DNA of 24,662 bases, from the IMG/VR virus record IMGVR_UViG_3300021959_000369, positions 1 through 24,662 of that record, one strand, 5' to 3'. The first letter of the stretch is position 1. Each line of letters begins with the position of its first letter. The stretch is from a virus. Below the pieces are notes generated by a model that had not been told where the DNA came from, did no database searches, and saw only the letters and a list, made by a program, of their open reading frames with translations. A program made the translations under genes and the position numbers. Positions 16,429 through 22,262 of this stretch are shown piece after piece.

Positions 16429-17124
16429 ATGAAAATTAAACAAAGGCTAGACCCAGTGCTGCTAAAGATGGCATGCAGTTGGTCAATAAAGGCGTACAAC
16501 GCCGAAAACCGGGATGCCATCAAGATTGAAAACAAGTGGACCTCAATGACTGCATATGTGGTCAAAAGAAAATCTATTGATGTAATCGTGTTCAGAGGCA
16601 CTCAGCAGGCCCGTGATTGGATATTTAACGCATCCGCAATACCTGTACCCTACGCAGGCAGATTGGCCCATGGTGGTTTTGCCATGGCCCATAGGTCCAT
16701 TTGGAAAAAGATCCTGCCGCACATAGATTGGAAGAAGCGTACCCTAATCTGCGGGCATAGTATGGGCGGCGCTTTGTCAGAGGTCACGGCGGCGATACTG
16801 GAGCGAGCCGGGCATAAGAATGTGAACTTGGTGGCGTTTGGAAAGCCGAACGTATGGTTCAAGGGCAGCAAGCGGCGCATGATTCTGGACAACCAAATCT
16901 CAGTGGTCAACGGCAGCGACAGCGTTGCCAAGATTCCGCGGGCTCTATATGGCCCGTCAAAGTCGCAGACCATGCTCTACTTCAGTAACACAGGTTTTGA
17001 CTGCATAGATCCGTGCCGAGACACCAGGAGAGCGGACCGCGGCAACCTGAAGGACGGGATATCTGATCACTTTATGGATGGTTACAAGAAACGACTCGAT
17101 GCATACCTGGAGGCAAACCAATGA
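16429..17124 (+). CDS. Class 3 lipase (alpha/beta hydrolase)
   Basis: 231 residues. The strand VIVFRGTQ (53-60) carries the oxyanion-loop RGT typical of Lipase_3. The nucleophile elbow is ICGHSMGG with Ser111. The next landmarks are NLVAFGKPNVW (133-143) and VVNGSDSVAKIPR with Asp164, and the catalytic His is His214 in SDHFMDGY. The full Ser-Asp-His triad is present, so the enzyme is probably active on acyl esters such as glycerophospholipids. There is no signal peptide, so it is made in the cytoplasm. It lies inside the lysis cassette and shares four bases with the lipoprotein gene, which suggests it helps damage the membrane at lysis; that role is inference. An entry role as a virion enzyme cannot be excluded. 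Confidence 0.83.
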   Translation: MKIKQRLDPVLLKMACSWSIKAYNAENRDAIKIENKWTSMTAYVVKRKSIDVIVFRGTQQARDWIFNASAIPVPYAGRLAHGGFAMAHRSIWKKILPHIDWKKRTLICGHSMGGALSEVTAAILERAGHKNVNLVAFGKPNVWFKGSKRRMILDNQISVVNGSDSVAKIPRALYGPSKSQTMLYFSNTGFDCIDPCRDTRRADRGNLKDGISDHFMDGYKKRLDAYLEANQ

Positions 17125-17354
17125 AGGCAATACTTATTATTTTACTGGCAGTGCTGGCATCAAGCTGCACGACTGTTGAACAGATCAAGCAGGCCGAAGG
17201 TCTATACTGCAGCGAAGTGTACCGCGGCATGCGGGCTGTAGGACGATCTGTGCTGACCGCAGGAGCCGGCATAGTTATCAACGATGTCTGCGACACTATT
17301 GACGATATTGTTTCGGAGGAAAACGCCGACGGCGTTGACAAAAGCGATAGCTAA
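17121..17354 (+). CDS. Small lipoprotein, possible outer-membrane spanin
   Basis: 77 residues; ATG overlaps the lipase stop (ATGA). Residues 1-16 are a signal peptide with a lipobox-like end (LAVLASSC, lipid-carrying Cys16). The mature chain is short, with YCSEVYRGMRAVGRSVLTAG and a second Cys in NDVCDTIDDIV. In a lysis cassette, a short lipoprotein is usually the outer-membrane spanin (o-spanin), which links to an inner-membrane partner and fuses the membranes. No clear inner-membrane spanin is seen, and the mature part lacks the usual proline richness, so the label is tentative. Its presence supports a Gram-negative host. Confidence 0.65.
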   Translation: MKAILIILLAVLASSCTTVEQIKQAEGLYCSEVYRGMRAVGRSVLTAGAGIVINDVCDTIDDIVSEENADGVDKSDS

Positions 17355-17375
17355 CATGCGACTGCTAATCAACCT

Positions 17376-17867
17376 ATGGCTGATGCTCAAATGAAAATAG
17401 GCGGATTACTAAAGGCTCTGGCGCCGACAATAGCCAAAACTGTTACCGCAGGTAATCCTGTCGCTGGCATGGCAGTAAACATGCTGGCGTCTAAGCTGGG
17501 CATTGATGAGAAGGATCCGGTAAAGATAGAGAAGTTTATAGAGCAGAACCCGGAGAAAATTGTCCAGGTGAAGCAGGCTGATAGGGAGTTTCAGGACAAG
17601 ATCCGCGAGATGGAGATAGATCTCGCTGCGTTTGAGGTCCAGACTAAGGACGCACAGGATGCTCGGGTTCACTTCAGCAAGGACCGCACCGCAAAGGCTT
17701 TCGCACTGATCTCTCTGATAGGGTTTCTGTTTTACTGTTTTGTGGTGACGGCCATGGGTGCGGATCACGACGCTGCCACGACTAACTTGGTCATTGGGTA
17801 CTTAGGAGGACTGGTATCCAGTGCGGCCTCCAGCTTCTACGGTGGTAACAGCAATGTCAGAAAATAA
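17376..17867 (+). CDS. Holin-like protein (3TM holin family)
   Basis: 163 residues from ATG 17376; another ATG at 17391 in the same frame is possible, and neither has a strong ribosome site. Residues 22-50 have VTAGNPVAGMAVNMLASKLG. Residues 62-105 are an amphipathic charged helix (QADREFQDKIREMEIDLAAF, then DAQDARVHF). Two membrane segments follow: about 107-127 (LISLIGFLFYCFVVTAMG) and 137-155 (TNLVIGYLGGLVSSAASSF). This matches the Holin_3TMs group, in which the first segment is weak or amphipathic and the second and third are clear. Holins make the inner-membrane holes that let the lysozyme reach the wall. Its place just before the lysozyme supports this. Confidence 0.75.
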   Translation: MADAQMKIGGLLKALAPTIAKTVTAGNPVAGMAVNMLASKLGIDEKDPVKIEKFIEQNPEKIVQVKQADREFQDKIREMEIDLAAFEVQTKDAQDARVHFSKDRTAKAFALISLIGFLFYCFVVTAMGADHDAATTNLVIGYLGGLVSSAASSFYGGNSNVRK

Positions 17868-18072
17868 TGTAGTCAACTTCCCAGACTCTTCTGCAGAGAA
17901 GCTAGAAATTATGTGCGTGGAAGCGGATCAGCAGCTATGCGATTGGGTTACCATGAAGCTAGAGGCCGGGATATCTGCATACAGCCTTCTAGGCATTATC
18001 ACTATTAACTCCAGCTGGCTGGCACAGCAGGTACTAGCAGAGCAAGAGAATTATGAGCCAGAAACTGATTGA
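17854..18072 (+). CDS. Small hypothetical protein between holin and lysozyme
   Basis: 72 residues with ATG 17854 chosen; the frame is open further upstream to a GTG at 17821, but ATG 17854 overlaps the holin end by only 14 bases and fits the local pattern of tight overlaps. The chain is acidic at the start (SENNVVNFPDSSAEKLEIMC), has one long helix (ADQQLCDWVTMKLEAGISAY) and a hydrophobic patch (SLLGIITINSSWLAQQVL) that is too polar to be a firm membrane segment. The stop overlaps the lysozyme ATG by 20 bases. It might regulate the holin or lysozyme by position only. Confidence 0.55.
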   Translation: MSENNVVNFPDSSAEKLEIMCVEADQQLCDWVTMKLEAGISAYSLLGIITINSSWLAQQVLAEQENYEPETD

Positions 18073-18481
18073 GATGCTCTCAGAGCACGAAGGCATAAAA
18101 AGCTACGCTTATACTTGCCCGGCTGGAAAAATCACGGTGGGAATAGGCAGAAACATAGACCCGGAAGGAGGTCTTGGGCTGTCACCTGACGAGATAGTCT
18201 ATTTGGTCAGGAACGACATTAAACGCTGCGAGGAAGAGCTCGGTAATGCCTTTCCCTGGTTCAATGACCTACAGGATTGCCCGAGGCGTGACGCGCTCAT
18301 AGATATTGCCTTTAATCTTGGCATCACCCGCCTGCGACTGTTTAAGAAGGCTTTGGCTTGTATGGAGAGCCAAGAGTACGCAGAGGCTGCAATCAATTTT
18401 CTAGATAGCAAATGGGCCCGCCAGGTCAAGGGCAGGGCTATCACCGTCACGGACATGATCCGCACCAATACCTACGTCTAG
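18053..18481 (+). CDS. Endolysin, T4-type lysozyme (GH24) with E-C-T triad
   Basis: 142 residues. The catalytic layout is E13 in SEHEG, then C22 in YTCPAG and T28 in KITVGIG. This is E-8aa-C-5aa-T, the GH24 layout with Cys in place of the usual Asp. The rest follows T4 lysozyme: DALIDIAFNLG (residues 82-92), then FKKALACM and SKWARQVKGRA. The enzyme cuts the peptidoglycan glycan chain between MurNAc and GlcNAc. There is no signal or SAR segment, so holin holes are needed for its release. T4 lysozyme mutants with Cys at this position keep activity, and a D/C alternative is known in the family, so activity is expected. Confidence 0.85.
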   Translation: MSQKLIEMLSEHEGIKSYAYTCPAGKITVGIGRNIDPEGGLGLSPDEIVYLVRNDIKRCEEELGNAFPWFNDLQDCPRRDALIDIAFNLGITRLRLFKKALACMESQEYAEAAINFLDSKWARQVKGRAITVTDMIRTNTYV

Positions 18482-18484
18482 TTT

Positions 18485-18506
18485 TTGGTGGGTAGGTTGG
18501 TGGGTA
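18485..18506 (+). repeat. G-rich tandem direct repeat TTGGTGGGTA x2
   Basis: Two exact 10-base copies (18485-18494 and 18497-18506) are separated by two bases, directly after the endolysin stop. The G runs GG-T-GGG-TA-GG-TT-GG-T-GGG could form a two-layer G-quadruplex. The end of the gene (18463-18475) can also pair with 18492-18502 in an 11-bp stem with a 2-base bulge and 16-base loop. There is no U-run after it, so it is not a classic terminator. It marks the end of the late block. Confidence 0.55.
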
Positions 18507-18599
18507 AATACATGCAATTACGCTAAGTTATTGTTTTTGCATAAGTAAAAAATCCTGCCGCGGTATCATGTTTTAACTACGTCGAACTACTTCTACCGC

Positions 18600-18628
18600 T
18601 TGCGTCACATTTGATGCTTTGCTACACT
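18600..18628 (+). promoter_or_regulatory. Candidate promoter of the recombination operon
   Basis: TTGCGT at 18600-18605 and TACACT at 18623-18628 stand 17 bases apart, with TG one base before the -10 (TGCTACACT), an extended -10. A short inverted repeat ACACTTGTGT (18624-18633) overlaps the -10 and may be an operator. Transcription would begin near 18635, and the leader reaches GTGGAG about 10 bases before the ATG at 18662. The match to consensus is moderate. Confidence 0.55.
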
Positions 18629-18661
18629 TGTGTTTCGTTTAACCAAGTGGAGCAATAAATT

Positions 18662-19267
18662 ATGCACGGCATAAAAACTCTGAGCGCCCAGATCTGGGAC
18701 GTTCTATCTAAAGTTGACTGCAGCGAAGCAGTTGAGAAGAAGGGTGAATTCAACTACCTGTCATGGGCAAAAGGCTGGAAGATGCTCATGCAGGCTGGGT
18801 TTACTGACGTTGACTACAATTTTGAGCTGACGCACAACCCTGACCAGACCGCACAGGTAAGGTGTACCTTCACTATTCACGTTGGTCATGATTCAGCGAC
18901 TCATCACGAGACACTTCCTGTTCTAACTTGGTCTAACAAGCCAATTGTCAATCCGAACTCAATGGACATAAACACTGCTCGCCAGAGGGTGCTTGTTAAA
19001 ACATTGGCCAGATTTGGATTGGGCATAGATGTCTATGTAGGAGAGGATCTGAATGCTTCTGCCTCCGGCAGCGATGCTGTTGGCAAGGTTGAGTATGTTG
19101 ATGCGGATTGGGTCAGCAACGTTAATAAATTTCTGAAGAGCAAAAAGATTGACGTTGAAGAGGTCAGCAAAATGCTGATGTCTGTCTACCAGATACCTAG
19201 CATTGAAAAGGTACCTGTGGCCCAGAAGGATGTAGTCGGAGACAGCATCCGGGAGCGTGGACAATGA
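18662..19267 (+). CDS. Single-strand annealing protein (DUF1071, Rad52/Sak3-like)
   Basis: 201 residues. The DUF1071 order is clear: FNYLSWAKGWKML (30-42), then LPVLTWSNKPIVNPNSMDIN (85-104) and the hallmark RVLVKTLARFGLGIDVYVGE (109-128). These correspond to the Rad52-like fold of phage Sak3-type annealing proteins. They pair complementary single strands exposed by an exonuclease during recombination-dependent replication and end repair. Its partner exonuclease is encoded next, with a 4-base overlap (ATGA). The C-terminal 60 residues are variable and helical. ATG has GTGGAG upstream at good spacing. The promoter candidate lies about 34 bases before the start. Confidence 0.8.
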   Translation: MHGIKTLSAQIWDVLSKVDCSEAVEKKGEFNYLSWAKGWKMLMQAGFTDVDYNFELTHNPDQTAQVRCTFTIHVGHDSATHHETLPVLTWSNKPIVNPNSMDINTARQRVLVKTLARFGLGIDVYVGEDLNASASGSDAVGKVEYVDADWVSNVNKFLKSKKIDVEEVSKMLMSVYQIPSIEKVPVAQKDVVGDSIRERGQ

Positions 19268-19878
19268 TAGCTGTTGACGCTGATCAGCGTTCAGACGAGT
19301 GGCATGCTGCTCGTCTGGGCATACCTACGGCTAGTAACTTCAAGAGAATTATTACTGGCACCGGCAAGGCTTCTACTCAGATTGACGATTACATGGACGA
19401 GCTCTTAACGGAGCGCCTTACTGGCAGGCGTGAAGAGATTTACGTCACCGAGGATATGCAGTACGGGATCGACAACGAGCCCAATGCTAGGGCGTGGTAT
19501 GAGTACGTCAGCGGTAATCCCGTTGAGGAGATTGGCTTGTGCCTGCACGACAGCATTAGAGCGGGCGCGTCTCCTGACGGCCTTGTAGACACAAAGGACG
19601 GCAAGGGTTGCGTCGAAATCAAGTGTCACCGCAAGCCAAAGAAAATAGTCAAGATGCACCGGGAGCAGAAGGTGCCTGTGGAGCACATACCGCAGATACA
19701 GGCGCAGCTTTGGGTGCTCGGTCCTGAATATAAATTTTGCGACTTTGTTGCATGGTCTCATGAGGTGAAACCATTCCGCATGCGTGTAGAGCGGGACGAT
19801 AAGTACATCGAGAAACTTGAGCAGCTTGTTGCTGATATGGTTGCGGATCTTGATACATGGGAGGAAAAGCTGTGCTGA
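19264..19878 (+). CDS. YqaJ / lambda-type 5'-3' exonuclease
   Basis: 204 residues with the YqaJ motifs in order: QRSDEWHAARLGIPTASNF (8-26), MQYGIDNEPNARAWYE (65-80, E72), AGASPDGLVD (100-109, D105), CVEIKCHRKPK (116-126, E118 and K120) and HIPQIQAQLWVLG (141-153). These residues give the PD-(D/E)xK metal site of lambda exonuclease relatives, which chew one strand from duplex ends to yield tails for annealing. It forms the expected two-gene pair with the annealing protein before it. Length is normal. Its stop overlaps the start of the next gene. Confidence 0.85.
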   Translation: MIAVDADQRSDEWHAARLGIPTASNFKRIITGTGKASTQIDDYMDELLTERLTGRREEIYVTEDMQYGIDNEPNARAWYEYVSGNPVEEIGLCLHDSIRAGASPDGLVDTKDGKGCVEIKCHRKPKKIVKMHREQKVPVEHIPQIQAQLWVLGPEYKFCDFVAWSHEVKPFRMRVERDDKYIEKLEQLVADMVADLDTWEEKLC

Positions 19879-20075
19879 CACTGTGTGAGCATGCGTTTAA
19901 AGAACGCTACGGAATGGAGCTCAAGAACGTTTCAGACGTAGCTAGAGATCTCTGGGTATCAGGCTGGAATGCTGGCCTGCAGCAGATGAAGAGCCAAGCA
20001 GATATACTGATTGGTGAAACTAACCGGCTCGAAGAGCCAAAGAAAGAGGAAAAGAAATATGACTTCTCAATATGA
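19872..20075 (+). CDS. Small hypothetical protein after exonuclease
   Basis: 67 residues with GTG 19872 chosen because GGGAGGA (19859-19865) lies six bases before it; an ATG at 19857 in the same frame is an alternative. The chain reads LTLCEHAFKERYGMELKNVS, then ARDLWVSGWNAGLQQM and a charged end (EEPKKEEKKYDFSI). The helix with WVSGWNAGL resembles small helper proteins that recur after phage exonucleases. No domain is recognised. The charged C-terminus might bind a partner protein. The next gene starts 17 bases before its stop. Confidence 0.55.
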   Translation: MLTLCEHAFKERYGMELKNVSDVARDLWVSGWNAGLQQMKSQADILIGETNRLEEPKKEEKKYDFSI

Positions 20076-20274
20076 CAATAAGAACAAGGGTGCTTTGTGG
20101 GTTAACCAGAACAAATCCGAAGACAAGCATCCGCATTTTACCGGCGAGATAGATGTCGAAGGCAAGGTGTACAGAATAGCTGGCTGGAAGAAGGACAATC
20201 CTTCAGGTAACCAGCCTGTAATGTCACTGCAGGTTTCAGAACCGCAAAAGAAAAATGACGGTATACCATTCTAA
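20059..20274 (+). CDS. Small OB-like protein with SSB-type C-terminal tip
   Basis: 71 residues; GAGGA (20045-20049) precedes ATG 20059 at good spacing, so this start is preferred to an upstream in-frame ATG at 20011. Residues 11-64 are beta-rich: GALWVNQNKS, then HFTGEIDVEGKVYRIAGWKK and VMSLQVSEPQ, which resembles a small OB or beta-barrel fold. The last residues are NDGIPF, strikingly like the DDDIPF tip by which bacterial SSB recruits repair enzymes. Between an annealing protein/exonuclease pair and NinB/NinG genes, a single-strand DNA-binding role is a reasonable inference, though the protein is smaller than usual SSBs and might only mimic the tip. Confidence 0.6.
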   Translation: MTSQYDNKNKGALWVNQNKSEDKHPHFTGEIDVEGKVYRIAGWKKDNPSGNQPVMSLQVSEPQKKNDGIPF

Positions 20275-20495
20275 TGTTTTCTTTAGGCGATCAATTGTAC
20301 AAGGGCCGGTTAGACGCCGGCCTGACTCAACAGCAGGCAGCCGATATCTTAGGCGTTAGCAGGCAGCAGTTTGGCAGGTGGGAGAATGCAGACGATCTCA
20401 AGGTGTCTGTGTTTATTGACTGCTGCCTGGCCATGGGTATGGATGTGGAGAGTGAATTCAATGTGGCACTCAACAGTTTGGTGGACCAACGTTAG
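20274..20495 (+). CDS. HTH transcriptional regulator, Cro/CI type
   Basis: 73 residues; ATG shares a base with the previous stop (TAATG). Residues 14-40 form a Cro/CI-type HTH: AGLTQQQAADILGVSRQQFG with RWEN just after. The remainder is a helical end (VSVFIDCCLAMGMDVESEF), too short for a separate ligand or dimerisation domain, which may serve for dimer contact. It would bind a short inverted repeat. Its place in the recombination operon, and not opposite a repressor gene, suggests autoregulation or an early/late switch. Candidate sites are the inverted repeats at 18624-18633 and 22148-22163, though their spacings differ. Confidence 0.75.
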   Translation: MFSLGDQLYKGRLDAGLTQQQAADILGVSRQQFGRWENADDLKVSVFIDCCLAMGMDVESEFNVALNSLVDQR

Positions 20496-20508
20496 TGAGG
20501 AGAATGGT

Positions 20509-20925
20509 ATGCCTCAAGGGCAATTCTGGATAGTGAATAGCGATGATGCTCTGAAGAAATTTCAGCAGCACATAGAGGAAGTTTACAAGAAGGATCGTTA
20601 CCTTACAGTAACCTGGGAGAGCGGCAAGAAGCGCAGTCTAAAGCAAAACTCTGCGCTGCATGTCTGGTGCTCTGCCCTGGCTGATACTCTGAACGAGAAG
20701 GGCTTGGACATGCGTAAGGTCATCAAGGCTGATGTGGATATTCCTTGGAATAAGCAGTCAGTCAAAGACTACATATTCAAGCCTGTTCTGGAGGCGATGA
20801 CCGGCGCCGATTCTAGTGCAGACGCGGAGAAGGTAGATTACATCAAGGTCTACGAGACGCTGAACAAGCACCTGGCTGAGAAGTTTGGTGTGCATGTTCC
20901 GTGGCCGGTCAAGAAAAATGAATAA
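20509..20925 (+). CDS. NinB-like recombination protein
   Basis: 138 residues with ATG 20509 preceded by GAGGAG (20497-20502); longer in-frame starts would run into the HTH gene and lack a ribosome site. Residues 40-51 read KKRSLKQNSALH, close to the RSLxQN block of NinB, the lambda protein (Orf) that helps single-strand DNA loading by recombinases. Residues 78-92 (DIPWNKQSVKDYIFK) and the C-terminal VYETLNKHLAEKFGVHVPWP follow. The context with NinG and the annealing pair is typical. The match is partial, so function is inferred from family likeness and operon. Confidence 0.62.
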   Translation: MPQGQFWIVNSDDALKKFQQHIEEVYKKDRYLTVTWESGKKRSLKQNSALHVWCSALADTLNEKGLDMRKVIKADVDIPWNKQSVKDYIFKPVLEAMTGADSSADAEKVDYIKVYETLNKHLAEKFGVHVPWPVKKNE

Positions 20926-21439
20926 GGTAGTGATTGAGATACCTGCTCTCTGGTGGCACATCGTTGATGAGCTGCCAGAGAAGCTATCTGAGCGATCAAT
21001 CAATTCATGGTCCAGCAAGGCTGGGATACTCGGAGAGCTCGCGGTTGTTCAATATTTCAACGCAGAGGGCATTGATTATGAGTATGTTGCCCAGGATAAC
21101 TTTTCCTGCGATCTGATCTGTAACGGCCGCAAGGTAGACGTTAAGACCACTGAGCGCCGCGGGTTTGCTAGTGACTTCAACAATGCTCTGCTCACTGATT
21201 ACCAAAAAGAGCAGGACTGCGACACCTACATTTTTACGAGCATTCCCAAAGACAAGGGACTTGTTGAGATAGTAGGCTATTGTGACAAGAAATGGTTCTG
21301 GTCAAACAACTACGCCAGAGACCTAGAGGCCGGTGAGAAGGTTGCTGTGAATGCGGTCAAGGATCCCTGCAGGATCTTGAAGTACGGTTACTTAGCTGAC
21401 ATATATCAGATAGGGAGTGTGCTGCGTGACTACCACTAG
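20918..21439 (+). CDS. PD-(D/E)xK nuclease-like protein
   Basis: 173 residues from ATG 20918, overlapping the NinB-like stop by 8 bases. Landmarks are E40 in GILGELAVVQYF, D65 in NFSCDLICNG, and D74/K76 in RKVDVKTTE, forming the E...D...(D/E)xK layout of restriction-like nucleases. A core strand (CDTYIFTSIP) and GLVEIVGYCDKKWFWSN follow. Phage enzymes of this kind act on DNA ends, branched DNA or restriction sites; nothing in the sequence defines the substrate. The neighbour NinG suggests a branch-resolving or repair role. It is not the YqaJ exonuclease, which is present as a separate gene. Confidence 0.7.
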   Translation: MNKVVIEIPALWWHIVDELPEKLSERSINSWSSKAGILGELAVVQYFNAEGIDYEYVAQDNFSCDLICNGRKVDVKTTERRGFASDFNNALLTDYQKEQDCDTYIFTSIPKDKGLVEIVGYCDKKWFWSNNYARDLEAGEKVAVNAVKDPCRILKYGYLADIYQIGSVLRDYH

Positions 21440-22004
21440 AAGATGCTCGATGTGCCGGAAGAAGGTAAACGCTGAGTGTGCGGTGTTTGCTGGGATCAAA
21501 GCGTTCTGCTGCTGGGAGCATTTATTTGAGTGGACCAAGACAGAATCTGCCAGAAAGCTTGCAGAGAAGTCTAGACGCAAAGAGATAACCGAGCAGCGCA
21601 AAAGGCTGTCTAGGCGCTCTGAGGTGCTCAAGAAGGCTCAGATGGCCTTTAACCTGTACATTCGGGTCCGAGATCAGAATAAGCCTTGTATCTGCTGCGC
21701 CAGGCCGCTAGAGGGTGATGCGATTGGCGGCAAGTATGACTGCGGGCACTACAGGTCTGTTGGCAGCTGCAACTCCCTGCGTTTCGACACCAGGAATGCC
21801 CACGGCCAGCTGAAACACTGCAATAACTATCTGGGCGGTAACGTCGTTGAATATCGCAAAGGGTTGATCAGAAGGTTTGGTCAGCAATTTGTTGAGGATC
21901 TTGAGAGCGATACGACAACGCGCAAGATGACAAAGGACTACCTGGAGCGCATAGCCAAGGTGTTTAACAAGAAAGCGCGGCTCTACCGTAGAAAATTTAG
22001 GTGA
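21426..22004 (+). CDS. ninG: NinG (Rap)-type recombination nuclease
   Basis: 192 residues with GTG 21426 chosen; GGGAG (21413-21417) lies 8 bases before it. An in-frame GTG at 21417 adds three residues and is less well placed. N-terminal Cys pairs (CSMC at 7-10) are followed by a basic helix (RKEITEQRKRLSRRSEVLKK). The NinG core is KPCICCARPLEGDAIGGKYD, then CGHYRSVGSCNSLRFDTRN and CNNYLGGNVVEYRKGLIRRF. It carries metal-binding Cys/His like HNH enzymes. In lambda, NinG (Rap) cuts Holliday junctions and displacement loops. It ends the recombination operon, with a hairpin 9 bases after its stop. Confidence 0.85.
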   Translation: MTTTRRCSMCRKKVNAECAVFAGIKAFCCWEHLFEWTKTESARKLAEKSRRKEITEQRKRLSRRSEVLKKAQMAFNLYIRVRDQNKPCICCARPLEGDAIGGKYDCGHYRSVGSCNSLRFDTRNAHGQLKHCNNYLGGNVVEYRKGLIRRFGQQFVEDLESDTTTRKMTKDYLERIAKVFNKKARLYRRKFR

Positions 22005-22012
22005 TAAAAAAA

Positions 22013-22035
22013 CCGCCTCGATACTGCTAAGGCGG
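22013..22035 (-). terminator. Hairpin reading as a terminator on the - strand
   Basis: CCGCCT (22013-22018) pairs with AGGCGG (22030-22035) across an 11-base loop. On the + strand the hairpin is preceded by seven A and not followed by T, so it is no standard terminator for ninG. On the - strand the same stem is followed by TTTTTTT, the classic intrinsic form, yet no - strand gene is seen nearby. It may block antisense transcription into ninG. Confidence 0.5.
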
Positions 22036-22064
22036 AAAGAATCTCAAGGGAAGGCTGGGCCGCT

Positions 22065-22262
22065 TTGATAGCGAGAAGCGGAAATGTCAAAGGTAGGACC
22101 AAGTGGGAGTGGAGAGACTTTGACACACCAGCCGACCAGGAGTATAACACACAACCCGGTGTGGTGAATCCTGACCGGAAAAAACTCAAGGATAATGCAG
22201 ACAGGTTGCTGAAAACCTGGATAGCAAAATGCCACGGGCGTGACGGGACCGGCCAAAGATAG
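22065..22262 (+). CDS. Doubtful small frame (65 codons, TTG start)
   Basis: The frame is open from 22008, but the first usable start is TTG 22065, with AGGGAAGG (22047-22054) about 10 bases upstream. The product reads KGRTKWEWRDFDTPADQEYN and then NPDRKKLKDNADRLLKTWIA. It is hydrophilic and lacks a recognised domain. The near-consensus promoter at 22120-22148 lies inside it, which argues that the region is regulatory. On the other hand, residues before the TTG also look protein-like (RISREGWAALIARSG). It could be a real small gene or a decayed one. Confidence 0.3.
   Translation: MIARSGNVKGRTKWEWRDFDTPADQEYNTQPGVVNPDRKKLKDNADRLLKTWIAKCHGRDGTGQR
22120..22148 (+). promoter_or_regulatory. Near-consensus sigma70 promoter upstream of helicase
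   Basis: TTGACA (22120-22125, six of six) and TATAAC (22143-22148, five of six) are separated by exactly 17 bases. Initiation is expected near 22155, giving a leader of about 275 bases for the helicase gene at 22431. This is the strongest promoter-like sequence I noticed in the window, and it implies that the helicase and the following small genes can be transcribed separately from the recombination operon. Confidence 0.7.
22148..22163 (+). promoter_or_regulatory. Inverted repeat at the promoter start site (operator candidate)
   Basis: CACAC (22148-22152) and GTGTG (22159-22163) are perfect complements with six bases between (AACCCG). The repeat begins at the last base of the -10 and covers the expected start site, where a repressor would block initiation. 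The HTH regulator of this window is one candidate ligand. A different inverted repeat, ACACTTGTGT, overlaps the promoter candidate near 18,624; the arms are similar, but the spacing differs (2 against 6). Confidence 0.45.

Noticed and set aside
18541-18600. GCGGTA ... TACCGC inverted repeat (stem of six, loop of 28)
   Set aside because: Too short a stem for the loop; likely chance.
19405-19881. 158-codon - strand frame opposite the exonuclease
   Set aside because: The + strand has full YqaJ motifs; the - strand product is His/Leu/Arg noise.
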